Under the pieces are notes generated by a model. That model saw nothing but the letters and a program-made list of their open reading frames with translations. It made no database searches and had not been told where the DNA came from. Shown here one piece after another: positions 1 through 7,312 of a DNA stretch of 8,405 nucleotides (position 1 is the first letter of the stretch; each line of letters begins with the position of its first letter). The DNA is from an uncultured Veillonella sp. (GTDB lineage: Bacteria; Bacillota; Negativicutes; Veillonellales; Veillonellaceae): contig CALGLI010000408.1 of assembly GCA_937930265.1 (NCBI GenBank), forward strand, positions 1 through 8,405, read 5' to 3'. Position numbers and translations under genes: made by a program.

Positions 1-1409
1 TGCGGGTAGAACGTGAAAGTCAAACTCTGGCATCCATCACATTCCAGAACTATTTCCGTATGTATGAAAAATTGTCTGGTATGACAGGTACAGCAAAAAC
101 GGAAGAGCAAGAGTTTAACAATATTTACGGTTTGGAAGTATATGAAATTCCACCAAATAAAGTATTGGCACGTATCGATATGCCTGATCTAATCTTTAAA
201 ACAAAAGCTGCTAAGTATCGTGCGGTTGTACGTGATGTAGTGGAACGTCATAAAACAGGTCAACCAATCTTGGTAGGTACTACCTCTATTACGCAATCTG
301 AAATGTTGAGTGATATGTTGACAAAAGCTGGTGTACCACATAATGTATTGAATGCAAAACATCATGAAAAAGAAGCTGAAATTGTTGCTAATGCAGGTCA
401 GTATGGCATGGTAACAATTGCCACAAATATGGCGGGTCGCGGTACTGATATTTCTTTAGGAGAAGGTGTAGCTGAACTAGGCGGTTTGCACATTTTAGGT
501 ACTGAGCGACATGAAAGTCGTCGTATCGACAATCAGTTGCGCGGTCGTTCTGGCCGTCAAGGGGACAATGGTTCCTCTCAATTCTTCTTGTCTTTGGAAG
601 ATGATTTAATGCGTATTTTCGGCGCAGATAACATTGCTGGTATGATGGATAAATTAGGTATGGAAGAAGATGAGCCAATTGAGCATTCTTTGATTACTAA
701 ATCCATCGAACGAGCACAGAAAAAAGTAGAAAATCATAACTTTAATATTCGTAAGTACATCTTGGAATATGATGATGTTATGAATCAACAACGGGAAGTT
801 TTATACGGACAACGTCGTTTGATCTTGAATAACCAATCTTTACGTGAAACGATCTTGCATATGGTTGATAATTTGATTATCAATTCTATGAATCAATATG
901 CAGATGAAAAATTATATCCAGAAGAATGGAACTATGAAGGTTTGCTAAAACATTTAGAAATTTACTTCTTAGAACCAGGTATGTTGACGGTGGAGCAAAT
1001 GGAAGAATATGGTCGTGCAGAATTGCAAGAGCACCTAATCGACATTGCTCACAAAGAGTATAAAAAACGTGAATCCTTATTTGGTGAAGCCAATATGCGT
1101 GAGCTTGAAAAAGCCATCATGCTTAAAGTGGTAGACAGCAAATGGATGGAACATTTGGACTCTATGGATATGTTAAAAGAAGGGATTGGCCTACGTGCTT
1201 ATGGACAAAAAAATCCATTAGTAGAATACAAATTTGAGGCCTATGACATGTTCGAAAGTATGAAAGAAGCTATTACGGATGAAACAATTATGTATTTATA
1301 TCGTATCCAAATTAATGTGGACACAATAGCAGAAGAAGAACCGGTTGATCATCTAGCTGATGCTAAGACCCACCATGAAGACGTGTTGGAACCACAAAAC
1401 GTAGACTAG
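1..1409 (+). CDS. secA: SecA preprotein translocase ATPase, C-terminal part (5' end outside window)
   Basis: SecA is the cytoplasmic ATPase that pushes unfolded preproteins through the SecYEG channel. The reading frame is open from the window edge (first whole codon at position 3) to a TAG at 1407, giving 468 visible residues; by comparison with known SecA proteins about 350 N-terminal residues are missing. The fragment begins with the conserved TLASITFQNYF and YEKLSGMTGTA segments. It continues through the second nucleotide-binding domain, with NMAGRGTD at 423-449 and the arginine-finger motif GRSGRQGD at 543-566. The helical scaffold (YILEYDDVMNQQRE) and the two-helix-finger region (VDSKWMEHLDSMD, then LRAYGQKNPLVEYKFE) follow. 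The protein ends in a short acidic tail (HHEDVLEPQNVD) without the cysteine-rich zinc motif many SecAs carry. The ATG at 60 is internal and is not the start. Identification is secure. Confidence 0.97.
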   Translation, partial: RVERESQTLASITFQNYFRMYEKLSGMTGTAKTEEQEFNNIYGLEVYEIPPNKVLARIDMPDLIFKTKAAKYRAVVRDVVERHKTGQPILVGTTSITQSEMLSDMLTKAGVPHNVLNAKHHEKEAEIVANAGQYGMVTIATNMAGRGTDISLGEGVAELGGLHILGTERHESRRIDNQLRGRSGRQGDNGSSQFFLSLEDDLMRIFGADNIAGMMDKLGMEEDEPIEHSLITKSIERAQKKVENHNFNIRKYILEYDDVMNQQREVLYGQRRLILNNQSLRETILHMVDNLIINSMNQYADEKLYPEEWNYEGLLKHLEIYFLEPGMLTVEQMEEYGRAELQEHLIDIAHKEYKKRESLFGEANMRELEKAIMLKVVDSKWMEHLDSMDMLKEGIGLRAYGQKNPLVEYKFEAYDMFESMKEAITDETIMYLYRIQINVDTIAEEEPVDHLADAKTHHEDVLEPQNVD

Positions 1410-1415
1410 ACTTTC

Positions 1416-1464
1416 ATGGCCACGCAGCGGGGTGATACATCTCCTGTGCGGCCATTTGTTGTAT
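1416..1464 (+). terminator. Imperfect hairpin after secA, candidate intrinsic terminator
   Basis: Seven bases after the secA stop, ATGGCC (1416-1421) pairs with GGCCAT (1450-1455). After a two-base bulge, GCA (1424-1426) pairs with TGC (1447-1449). After a 2x2 internal loop, GGGG (1429-1432) pairs with CTCC (1441-1444), including one G-U pair. The loop is eight bases. The tail, TTGTTGTAT, is only partly T-rich, so this could be a leaky terminator or an attenuator ahead of prfB. The pairing is seen in the sequence; the function is inferred. Confidence 0.48.
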
Positions 1465-1476
1465 AGAATGAAAGAA

Positions 1477-1492
1477 AGAGGTGAATAAATTG
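1477..1492 (+). promoter_or_regulatory. prfB ribosome binding site and TTG start
   Basis: AGAGGTGA at 1477-1484 is a good Shine-Dalgarno match. Its GAGG core ends eight bases before the TTG at 1490. A GTG at 1481 is in the same frame but lies inside the Shine-Dalgarno sequence, so TTG is the better start. It gives the N-terminus (M)LEDLKGPIDNLEER, which looks like other RF2 proteins. Confidence 0.75.
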
Positions 1493-2597
1493 TTAGAAGA
1501 CTTAAAAGGTCCCATCGACAATTTAGAGGAGCGTATTTTTGGAATGAGGGATTCACTTTAACATCGCTCAAAAAGAAGAACGCATATTAACATTAGATAT
1601 AAAAATGAGCGATCCTGATTTTTGGAATGATCCAGAGGCGGCTCGCGATATTTCTCAAGAAGCGACACAATTAAAAGATGCCGTAGAAGGATATAAAAAG
1701 TTAGTCACCGATGTGGAAGAAGCAAAGCTCATGTTAGAAATGGCCATCGATGAGGAAGATATATCTATGGAAAGTGAACTGACTGCTATGGTAGAACAGT
1801 TGACTCATGAAGTAGAGCATCGTGAAGTGTTATTACTGCTAAGTGGTGAATACGATAAGAACAACGCCATCCTTACGTTCCATGCAGGTGCCGGTGGTAC
1901 AGAGGCACAAGATTGGTGCTCCATGTTGATTCGTATGTATTTGCGTTGGGCGGAAAAACAAGGATACAGCATTTCTCTCATGGATGAACAAGTAGGCGAT
2001 GAAGCGGGTATTAAAAGTGCGACCTTCCTCATCAAAGGGGAAAATGCATTTGGCTATATGAAATCTGAAAAAGGTGTTCATCGATTAGTTCGCATTTCGC
2101 CTTTTGATTCTGCTGCACGTCGACATACCTCATTCTGCGCTGTTGATGTGATGCCTGAAATTGATGAGACCGTAGAAATCAATCTAGATATGAAAGATGT
2201 ACAGGTAGATACGTACCGTGCCAGCGGTGCAGGTGGACAGCATATCAACAAAACTGACTCTGCTGTGCGTATGACACATACTCCAACAGGGATTGTTGTA
2301 CAATGTCAAAGTGAGCGTTCACAAATTCAAAATAGAGAGCAATGTTTAAAATTATTGCGTGCTAAATTATTTGAACTAGAATTAGAAAAGCAAGCGGAAT
2401 TGAAAGAACAATTAGGCGGTACCTATCAAGCCATTGAATGGGGGAGCCAAATTCGATCCTATGTATTCCATCCATATAATATGGTAAAAGATCATCGCAC
2501 CAGTGTGGAAACAGGTAATGTGCAAGCAGTTATGGATGGTAGCTTAGATCAATTTATGGAAGGATTCTTGAAAAAAGAAGCGAATTTAACAATATAA
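1490..2597 (+). CDS. prfB: Peptide chain release factor 2, expressed by +1 programmed frameshift
   Basis: RF2 ends translation at UGA and UAA codons by triggering hydrolysis of peptidyl-tRNA. The coding sequence is join(1490..1558,1560..2597), 368 residues, close to the usual 365 or so. Frame zero gives 23 residues and stops at TAA 1559-1561. Skipping T1559 puts the ribosome in the frame starting AAC (1560), and NIAQKEER then runs into the conserved MSDPDFWND at 1605. The stop-codon-reading tripeptide SPF is at residues 203-205 (2097-2105), and the catalytic GGQ is at 248-250 (2232-2240) within RASGAGGQ, with the common Ala at the site that varies in E. coli K-12. The HAGAGGTEAQDW segment of the PCRF domain is also present. 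An in-frame ATG at 1605 lacks a ribosome binding site and would remove the N-terminal helices. Linkage to secA is typical of Firmicutes. The stop at the shift site is unusual (see the separate entry). Confidence 0.95.
1546..1562 (+). other. prfB +1 programmed frameshift site, variant with TAA stop
   Basis: The frame-zero codons read AGG GAT TCA CTT TAA C. The slippery CTT (1556-1558) followed by a stop and then C matches the known RF2 site, whose standard form is AGG GGG TAT CTT TGA C in E. coli. The tRNA on CTT re-pairs with TTT and AAC is read next, giving Asn where most RF2 proteins have Asp. Two things differ from the standard form. The stop is TAA, readable by both RF1 and RF2, not TGA, which only RF2 reads. 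The Shine-Dalgarno-like stimulator is reduced to GAGGG (1546-1550), five bases from CTT instead of three. Continuity of the RF2 homology across the site supports a real shift. Confidence 0.9.
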
Positions 2598-2598
2598 T

Positions 2599-2610
2599 GG
2601 AGTGACCGTG
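2599..2610 (+). promoter_or_regulatory. Ribosome binding site and GTG start of the DUF2993-like gene
   Basis: GGAG at 2599-2602 sits five bases before a GTG at 2608. An in-frame GTG at 2602 overlaps this GGAG and so has no ribosome binding site of its own. The start at 2608 is therefore preferred, with only ten bases between the prfB stop and this start. Confidence 0.7.
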
Positions 2611-3327
2611 AGAAATTTCTTTTTTAAAACAATACTATTTGTCTTGATACTAGGGGGTATCGTTATCGGAGGCTCATCCTTTTTCTTGCCTGCCTTTGTA
2701 AGCCATGAAGTAGAATCAAGATTAGAAAGTGCCTTGCATCCAGAAACACAGTCCATGCGCGTTGAATCTTCTCCAGGATTCAAGTTAGTATTGGGTGAGA
2801 TTGATTCATTTCGAGGTTCCTTAGATGGGGTTACCTTAGGTAAACTAAAAGTACAGCGCTTAACATTTGACCTACGTCAAATTCAAATTGAGCCTAAAGA
2901 ATTATTTTTCGACCAACAATTGCGCTTTACTAGTTTCGGACAAGGCCATATTGAAGGAATTATCCATCAAGATGATTTAAAACGATACATTGAACAACAT
3001 TTATCTAGTTCCAGTGCGAAAGGGTTAACGATTGAAACTGTAGAGATTTCTGGTCGTGGAGTTTTAATGACTGGTCGTATCGATATAGGTGGCTTCCTTT
3101 CTGGTAAGGTAACCATCCAAGGTCGATTAGAAATCGAAGGCAACACGTTGCAGTTTGCTACAGAAAAGTTGTCCATTGGTGGAGCTAGTTTGAACCGCTT
3201 ATCTAGCGGTGTGGTGAAATCAATTCCTCTCTATGATTTTGGAAAGTTCCCAATTCCTGTTCAATTGGATCGTGTAGAAACTGGACGTGAAGAAATTCAT
3301 GTATTCGTGCATCCTGTTGCACAATAG
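2608..3327 (+). CDS. Membrane-anchored LmeA-like phospholipid-binding protein (DUF2993)
   Basis: This 239-residue protein has one N-terminal hydrophobic segment (residues 4-27) after a short basic start (MRNFFFK). It is probably an uncleaved anchor, or a signal peptide, that places the rest outside the cytoplasmic membrane. The remainder is rich in beta strands and has the feel of the LmeA/DUF2993 family: an early SPGFKLVLGEIDSFRGSLDGVTLG stretch (split here as SPGFKLVLGE and IDSFRGSLDG), a QDDLKRYIE helix near 121, and a C-terminal FPIPVQLDRVETGREEIHVF region (about 214-233). LmeA in mycobacteria binds phospholipids and affects lipomannan elongation; a role in lipid or glycolipid handling here is only an inference. 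It lies ten bases after prfB and eight before the DUF5693 gene, so it is likely co-transcribed and functionally tied to the envelope genes downstream. Family assignment is by resemblance and is not certain. Confidence 0.65.
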   Translation: MRNFFFKTILFVLILGGIVIGGSSFFLPAFVSHEVESRLESALHPETQSMRVESSPGFKLVLGEIDSFRGSLDGVTLGKLKVQRLTFDLRQIQIEPKELFFDQQLRFTSFGQGHIEGIIHQDDLKRYIEQHLSSSSAKGLTIETVEISGRGVLMTGRIDIGGFLSGKVTIQGRLEIEGNTLQFATEKLSIGGASLNRLSSGVVKSIPLYDFGKFPIPVQLDRVETGREEIHVFVHPVAQ

Positions 3328-3335
3328 GAGGGCTT

Positions 3336-5360
3336 ATGAAATTAAAGACAATATCTATTTACACATGGATTTTATTGGCCTTTCTAGGTGTAGGCATTGT
3401 GAGCGGCTTGCTACTTGTAAAAGAACGACATCATATCGAGGCGCAGCGAGAGCAAATTGAAAATATCATCGACTATGATGGATTACTTCGTGCTAATGCC
3501 TATGAAAAACGTTCTTTGTCCGATGCTGTGGCAGCAGCTAAAGAATCAGGTATTACTGCCTTAGCAATTTATGATAGAACGTTGCAAAAGGAAAAGGATG
3601 CAGGACACATTCATATGTATACCTCCAATGATTTGCAACAGTTGCAAGTAGAAGGTGTACAACCAGGCATGACCTATTTGGGCGTGATTCCTGGTAAAGA
3701 AGCCTATTTTCAAGAAGTACAGGAAGATTTAGTACGCCGATTAGGCAAGGATAAAGTCACTGTATTGCAAACATCCTTAGGTCCTATTTTAGGATTAGCA
3801 TTGCCAAGTGATTCTTTAAAAGATATGAACTTAGGAATCTCCAAATTGCAAGCTCAAGAAGTGGCGAACCTCGGATTCCATGTCATTGTACGTCCAACGA
3901 ACTATAAAGGGGTGACAGTAGAAGATGTGGACCATGTGTTCCAACGGATTGATGGTATACCAGGTGTGACAGGGATGGTATTCGTAGGCAAGGAAGCCCT
4001 GGGATATCCGTTACATGTAGATCGTACATTGGAACAATTGGAAGCACGCCATATTCCTGTAGTGGGGATTGAAGCAGTCAATCAATTGCAATACTTCCCC
4101 CAAACAGGGTTCTTAGAAATGGCTAATGCCAACCACTATAAGGTAGGAAGATTATATACTGTATCGAAAGAAGAGGTACGTAAGCTGACACCGGGTGAAC
4201 TAGTGCAATGGTTCTACATCAGCGACATTGAACGAAATATCCGCTATAACTTATTCCCATTATATGAACAAGGCGTAGATAATAGAACAGCTTTAGAAAC
4301 AACTTTATTTGTAGCGAAACAAGTGACAGATAAATTACAAGCTCGTGGCTTTACAACAGGGGAAGCCTCTATCTATCCAGTGTATACGCCGAACACCTTG
4401 TTGCGATTGTTAACGATGACAGGGGTCATAAGTTTGGCTACATTAACATTGGGACAATTTATACGTCTACGTAAGCCGTACTTACTCGGTCTATTTGTAG
4501 TGGGAAGTGTCCTTTCTGTGGGAATTTACGTGATGACTACGGGTACAAAAATTATGTCGGCTTGGGCATTGGTAGCAGCTATATCGGCTCCAGTCCTAGC
4601 AATGACTATGATCTTTGATTGTTGGTCGAAACGTAACCATGCAGGATTGTCTCCGTGGAGAAGTACGATAGAGTCTGTCGTGTATCTTGTGGTAGCAGCC
4701 TTGATTGCAGCTATTGGTGGCATTAGCATTGCTGCCATGTTGGGTAGCACACAGTTCTTTATGGAATTTGCTTTATTCCATGGTGTAAAATTAACCTTTG
4801 TGGCACCAGTAGTATTGACAGCTATCGCTTATTTACAACGCTTTCCAATTTGGAAAGGCAGAACCATTTCCTCTGTGAAAGATGTAAAATCGTTCATTAC
4901 AGAATTTGTACAAATTGATATTAAAGTGTATAGTTTATTAATCGTGGGAGCCTTAGCGGTGGTAGCCTATGTATTTGTGGGCCGCAGTGGTCATACAGCA
5001 GGTGTACCAGTGCCGTCTTGGGAACTTGCTTTACGTAGATTTTTAGAAAATACCATGTATGCTCGACCTCGAGAAAAAGAATTTTTAATCGGTCATCCAG
5101 CATTTATGCTAGCGGCCTATGCCGTAGGACGTCGGATTCCGATGGTAGTACACTTTGCTTTATCCGTAGGAGCAGTCATAGGTATTGCATCTATGGTGGA
5201 AACATTCTGCCATTTGCGTACGCCAGTGTTTATGTCCATTGCTCGTGGTTATGATGGATTGCTATTAGGTATCGTCATCGGCTTAGTAGCGATTATAGGA
5301 GTACGATTCATTGGTTATGGCATTCGTTGGTTCCAAGGACGAGGTGAAAGCCATGTGTAA
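3336..5360 (+). CDS. Polytopic membrane protein, DUF5693 family, function unknown
   Basis: This 674-residue protein starts at an ATG preceded by AGGAGGG (3326-3332), which overlaps the upstream stop. A single N-terminal membrane helix (about residues 8-27) is followed by a soluble region of about 325 residues (28-354). About eight further hydrophobic segments follow, near 355-376, 382-400, 408-427, 446-468, 478-500, 531-548, 588-620 and 641-661. The segment RPREKEFLIGHPA (578-589 region), just before the last helices, resembles the RPR-KEFLIG motif I associate with DUF5693. The soluble part alternates hydrophobic strands with helices (GITALAIYD, GFHVIVRPTNY, GVTGMVFVGKE, HIPVVGIEA), suggesting an alpha/beta, perhaps barrel-like, fold, probably on the outer face of the membrane. 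No catalytic motif is recognised. The family is commonly found next to csaB in Firmicutes, and here the two genes overlap, which suggests a role in making or exporting the polymer that CsaB modifies (inference). Confidence 0.8.
   Translation: MKLKTISIYTWILLAFLGVGIVSGLLLVKERHHIEAQREQIENIIDYDGLLRANAYEKRSLSDAVAAAKESGITALAIYDRTLQKEKDAGHIHMYTSNDLQQLQVEGVQPGMTYLGVIPGKEAYFQEVQEDLVRRLGKDKVTVLQTSLGPILGLALPSDSLKDMNLGISKLQAQEVANLGFHVIVRPTNYKGVTVEDVDHVFQRIDGIPGVTGMVFVGKEALGYPLHVDRTLEQLEARHIPVVGIEAVNQLQYFPQTGFLEMANANHYKVGRLYTVSKEEVRKLTPGELVQWFYISDIERNIRYNLFPLYEQGVDNRTALETTLFVAKQVTDKLQARGFTTGEASIYPVYTPNTLLRLLTMTGVISLATLTLGQFIRLRKPYLLGLFVVGSVLSVGIYVMTTGTKIMSAWALVAAISAPVLAMTMIFDCWSKRNHAGLSPWRSTIESVVYLVVAALIAAIGGISIAAMLGSTQFFMEFALFHGVKLTFVAPVVLTAIAYLQRFPIWKGRTISSVKDVKSFITEFVQIDIKVYSLLIVGALAVVAYVFVGRSGHTAGVPVPSWELALRRFLENTMYARPREKEFLIGHPAFMLAAYAVGRRIPMVVHFALSVGAVIGIASMVETFCHLRTPVFMSIARGYDGLLLGIVIGLVAIIGVRFIGYGIRWFQGRGESHV
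5341..5355 (+). promoter_or_regulatory. csaB ribosome binding site inside the upstream gene
   Basis: GAGGTGA (5341-5347) lies within the last codons of the DUF5693 gene, and its GAGG core ends eight bases before the ATG at 5353. This selects 5353 over the in-frame GTG at 5311, which would add 14 residues before the conserved KILISGYYGFGNAGDEA start. The eight-base overlap suggests translational coupling. Confidence 0.8.
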
Positions 5361-6444
5361 GATACTCATTTCCGGCTATTATGGATTTGGTAATGCTGGA
5401 GATGAAGCACTATTGAGTTCTATTTTGCAAGCATTGTTAGAACTAGAACCACAGGCCGAGATTACTGTTATCTCTGGAAATCCGAAGGAAACGATGGAAA
5501 CGCATAAGGTGAAAGCCATTGGTCGCTTTGATATGTGGAAGATATACCAAGCTGTACATTCTTGTGATATGCTCATCAGTGGTGGCGGTAGTTTGTTGCA
5601 AGATGTTACAAGTGCTCGCAGTTTGTATTACTACTTGAGTATTATCGCTTTAGCGAATACATTGGGAAAACGAGTGATGATTTATGCCCAAGGCATTGGT
5701 CCTTTGCGTAAATCCTTGGCCCGTACTACGGTGGGGCACGTATTGAATCAAGTGTCCCAGATTACCGTACGGGACCATGCCTCAAAAGAAGAGCTACTTT
5801 CACTAGGTATTCACGACGTACCGATTACAGTGACCGCTGATGCGGTACTTGGGATGCATCCCGTAGATACCACAATGGGGCGTACAATGTTAGAGTCCTA
5901 TGGGGTGACGATGGAACGGCCGATTGTGGGAGTATCTGTACGGTCTTGGAAAGATTGCATAGAGTACCAAAATACATTGGCGGAGGCGCTTGACCAAATC
6001 CAAATCGGAAAGGATGCGCAAATCGTATTCATACCTATGCAACACCAGGAAGATACGATGGAAGCAGAAAGTATCGCTAAACTGATGAGAACGAAGTCCA
6101 CAGTTTTAGCTGATTCGTATAGTACTACAGAGTTACTAGCGCTCAGCGGTTCTGTAGATGTCATGATAGGTGTACGACTCCATGCATTAGTATTTAGTAC
6201 CTTAATGGAAACACCTTGCTTGGGAATCTCCTATGATCCTAAAATTTTAAACTTTCTTCATATGATTGGTGAACAGCCAGTAGGTGATTTACATACCCTA
6301 CAGGTGAAACCTATGGTAACTCGAACAGTGGAAGCTCTAGAACGTAAGACTTTCACAGAAACTACACTAGAAAAGGTTCACGAACTCAGAAGGAATGCAT
6401 TAGAGAATGCCCGCATTGCCATTGGCATGCTGCATCATAAATAA
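5353..6444 (+). CDS. csaB: Polysaccharide pyruvyl transferase CsaB
   Basis: CsaB-type enzymes transfer a pyruvyl group, probably from phosphoenolpyruvate, onto a cell-wall polysaccharide sugar as a ketal. In Gram-positive bacteria this group anchors proteins with SLH domains. The 363-residue product has the features of the family: a Rossmann-like start with GFGNAGDEA (11-19), DMLISGGGSLLQD (72-84) with its glycine-rich loop, a YAQGIGPL stretch (111-118), an ITVRDHAS segment (137-144), FIPMQHQED (226-234) and the conserved GVRLHALVFS (273-282) with its histidine. There is no signal peptide, which fits a cytoplasmic enzyme acting on a lipid-linked precursor. Its start overlaps the DUF5693 gene by eight bases. 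If the host is a diderm of the Negativicutes, the target could be part of the SLH-based tether between outer membrane and cell wall, but that is inferred. A general WcaK-type pyruvyltransferase is the alternative. Confidence 0.9.
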   Translation: MCKILISGYYGFGNAGDEALLSSILQALLELEPQAEITVISGNPKETMETHKVKAIGRFDMWKIYQAVHSCDMLISGGGSLLQDVTSARSLYYYLSIIALANTLGKRVMIYAQGIGPLRKSLARTTVGHVLNQVSQITVRDHASKEELLSLGIHDVPITVTADAVLGMHPVDTTMGRTMLESYGVTMERPIVGVSVRSWKDCIEYQNTLAEALDQIQIGKDAQIVFIPMQHQEDTMEAESIAKLMRTKSTVLADSYSTTELLALSGSVDVMIGVRLHALVFSTLMETPCLGISYDPKILNFLHMIGEQPVGDLHTLQVKPMVTRTVEALERKTFTETTLEKVHELRRNALENARIAIGMLHHK

Positions 6445-6469
6445 TTTACCTTAGAATTGTGTATAACAC

Positions 6470-6485
6470 GGGAGGGTATAGTATG
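6470..6485 (+). promoter_or_regulatory. Ribosome binding site of the transketolase N-terminal subunit gene
   Basis: GGGAGGG at 6470-6476 lies six bases before the ATG at 6483. An in-frame GTG at 6459 lacks a ribosome binding site and would add eight residues unlike the family, so 6483 is chosen. The 38-base gap after csaB shows no convincing -35/-10 pair and no hairpin, so readthrough from csaB is likely. Confidence 0.8.
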
Positions 6486-7310
6486 TTAACACTTGAACAA
6501 AAACAATTGATACAAGAAAAAGCAAAAGCGATTCGTGTAAATATCGTAAAATCTGTGACAGCAGCAAAATCTGGTCATCCAGGAGGATCTTTGTCCATTG
6601 CTGATGTGATGAGCTTGTTGTACTTTCAAGAAATGAATGTGAATCCAAATGAGCCGAAAGATCCAAACCGCGATCGTTTTGTCTTATCCAAAGGACATGC
6701 TGCACCAGCTCTGTATGCTACATTAGCAGAAAAAGGATTCTTTTCAACAGAAGAATTACTAAACTTGCGTAAAATTGACCGTATCTTGCAAGGTCACCCA
6801 GATATGAAATACATTCCAGGGGTAGATATGTCCACAGGTTCATTAGGACAAGGCATTTCCGCAGCATGTGGTATGGCATTGGCAGGTAAAATTGATGGTG
6901 CTTCCTATCATGTATACACTGTGCTAGGTGATGGAGAACTAGAAGAAGGACAAGTATGGGAAGCAGCGATGTTTGCGGCACATTACAAATTGTCCAATTT
7001 AACAGCATTTGTAGATTTTAATGGATTACAAATCGACGGTGACATTACAAAAGTCATGAGTCCATTACCAATTGATGAAAAGTTCAAAGCTTTCGGATGG
7101 CATGTGATTGTCGTGGATGGTCATGATTTAGATGCTTTACACGAAGCAGTTATAGACGCGAAAGCAACTACAGATAAACCGACTATGGTGATTATGAATA
7201 CTGTCAAAGGGAAAGGTGTACAAGCTATGGAAGGCCAAGCAGGCTGGCATGGTAAAGCGCCATCACAAGAAGAATGTGACAAATTTGTAGCGGAATTGTT
7301 GGAGGTGTAA
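6483..7310 (+). CDS. Transketolase, N-terminal (thiamine diphosphate-binding) subunit
   Basis: This is the first half of a split transketolase, which moves two-carbon units between ketose and aldose phosphates in the non-oxidative pentose phosphate pathway. It is 275 residues long, the usual size for the N-terminal subunit. It shows SGHPGGSLS (30-38), the RDRFVLSKGHAAPALYA stretch (63-79), STGSLGQGISAACGMAL (117-133), and the thiamine diphosphate/Mg motif running from GDGELEEGQ (149-157) to the Asn of AFVDFN (180). These are cofactor and substrate sites of the pyrophosphate domain. The protein needs the product of the next gene to form a complete active site. Its last codons contain the ribosome binding site of that gene. 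In an organism with little sugar use, the likely purpose is making pentose and erythrose phosphates for nucleotides and aromatic amino acids (inference). A related sugar-specific split transketolase cannot be excluded. Confidence 0.93.
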   Translation: MLTLEQKQLIQEKAKAIRVNIVKSVTAAKSGHPGGSLSIADVMSLLYFQEMNVNPNEPKDPNRDRFVLSKGHAAPALYATLAEKGFFSTEELLNLRKIDRILQGHPDMKYIPGVDMSTGSLGQGISAACGMALAGKIDGASYHVYTVLGDGELEEGQVWEAAMFAAHYKLSNLTAFVDFNGLQIDGDITKVMSPLPIDEKFKAFGWHVIVVDGHDLDALHEAVIDAKATTDKPTMVIMNTVKGKGVQAMEGQAGWHGKAPSQEECDKFVAELLEV

Positions 7311-7312
7311 TC

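Noticed and set aside
1559..1561. prfB as a broken gene (frameshift mutation)
   Set aside because: The frame change falls exactly at the known RF2 programmed site, and everything downstream is intact, including SPF and GGQ.
1353..1571. 72-codon minus-strand open frame across the secA-prfB gap
   Set aside because: It overlaps the secA end, the hairpin and the prfB frameshift region. It has no recognisable protein features, and a well-explained + strand reading exists.
1605..2597. prfB as an unshifted gene starting at ATG 1605
   Set aside because: There is no ribosome binding site before 1605, and the upstream frame with its Shine-Dalgarno sequence, LEDLK start and CTT-stop-C site matches RF2 N-termini.
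5311..5352. Extended csaB N-terminus from GTG 5311
   Set aside because: The added residues come from within the DUF5693 coding region. A well-spaced GAGGTGA precedes ATG 5353, where the family homology begins.
6445..6482. Promoter in the csaB-transketolase gap (TATAAC at 6462-6467)
   Set aside because: No acceptable -35 element lies about 17 bases upstream, and the leader would barely include the ribosome binding site.
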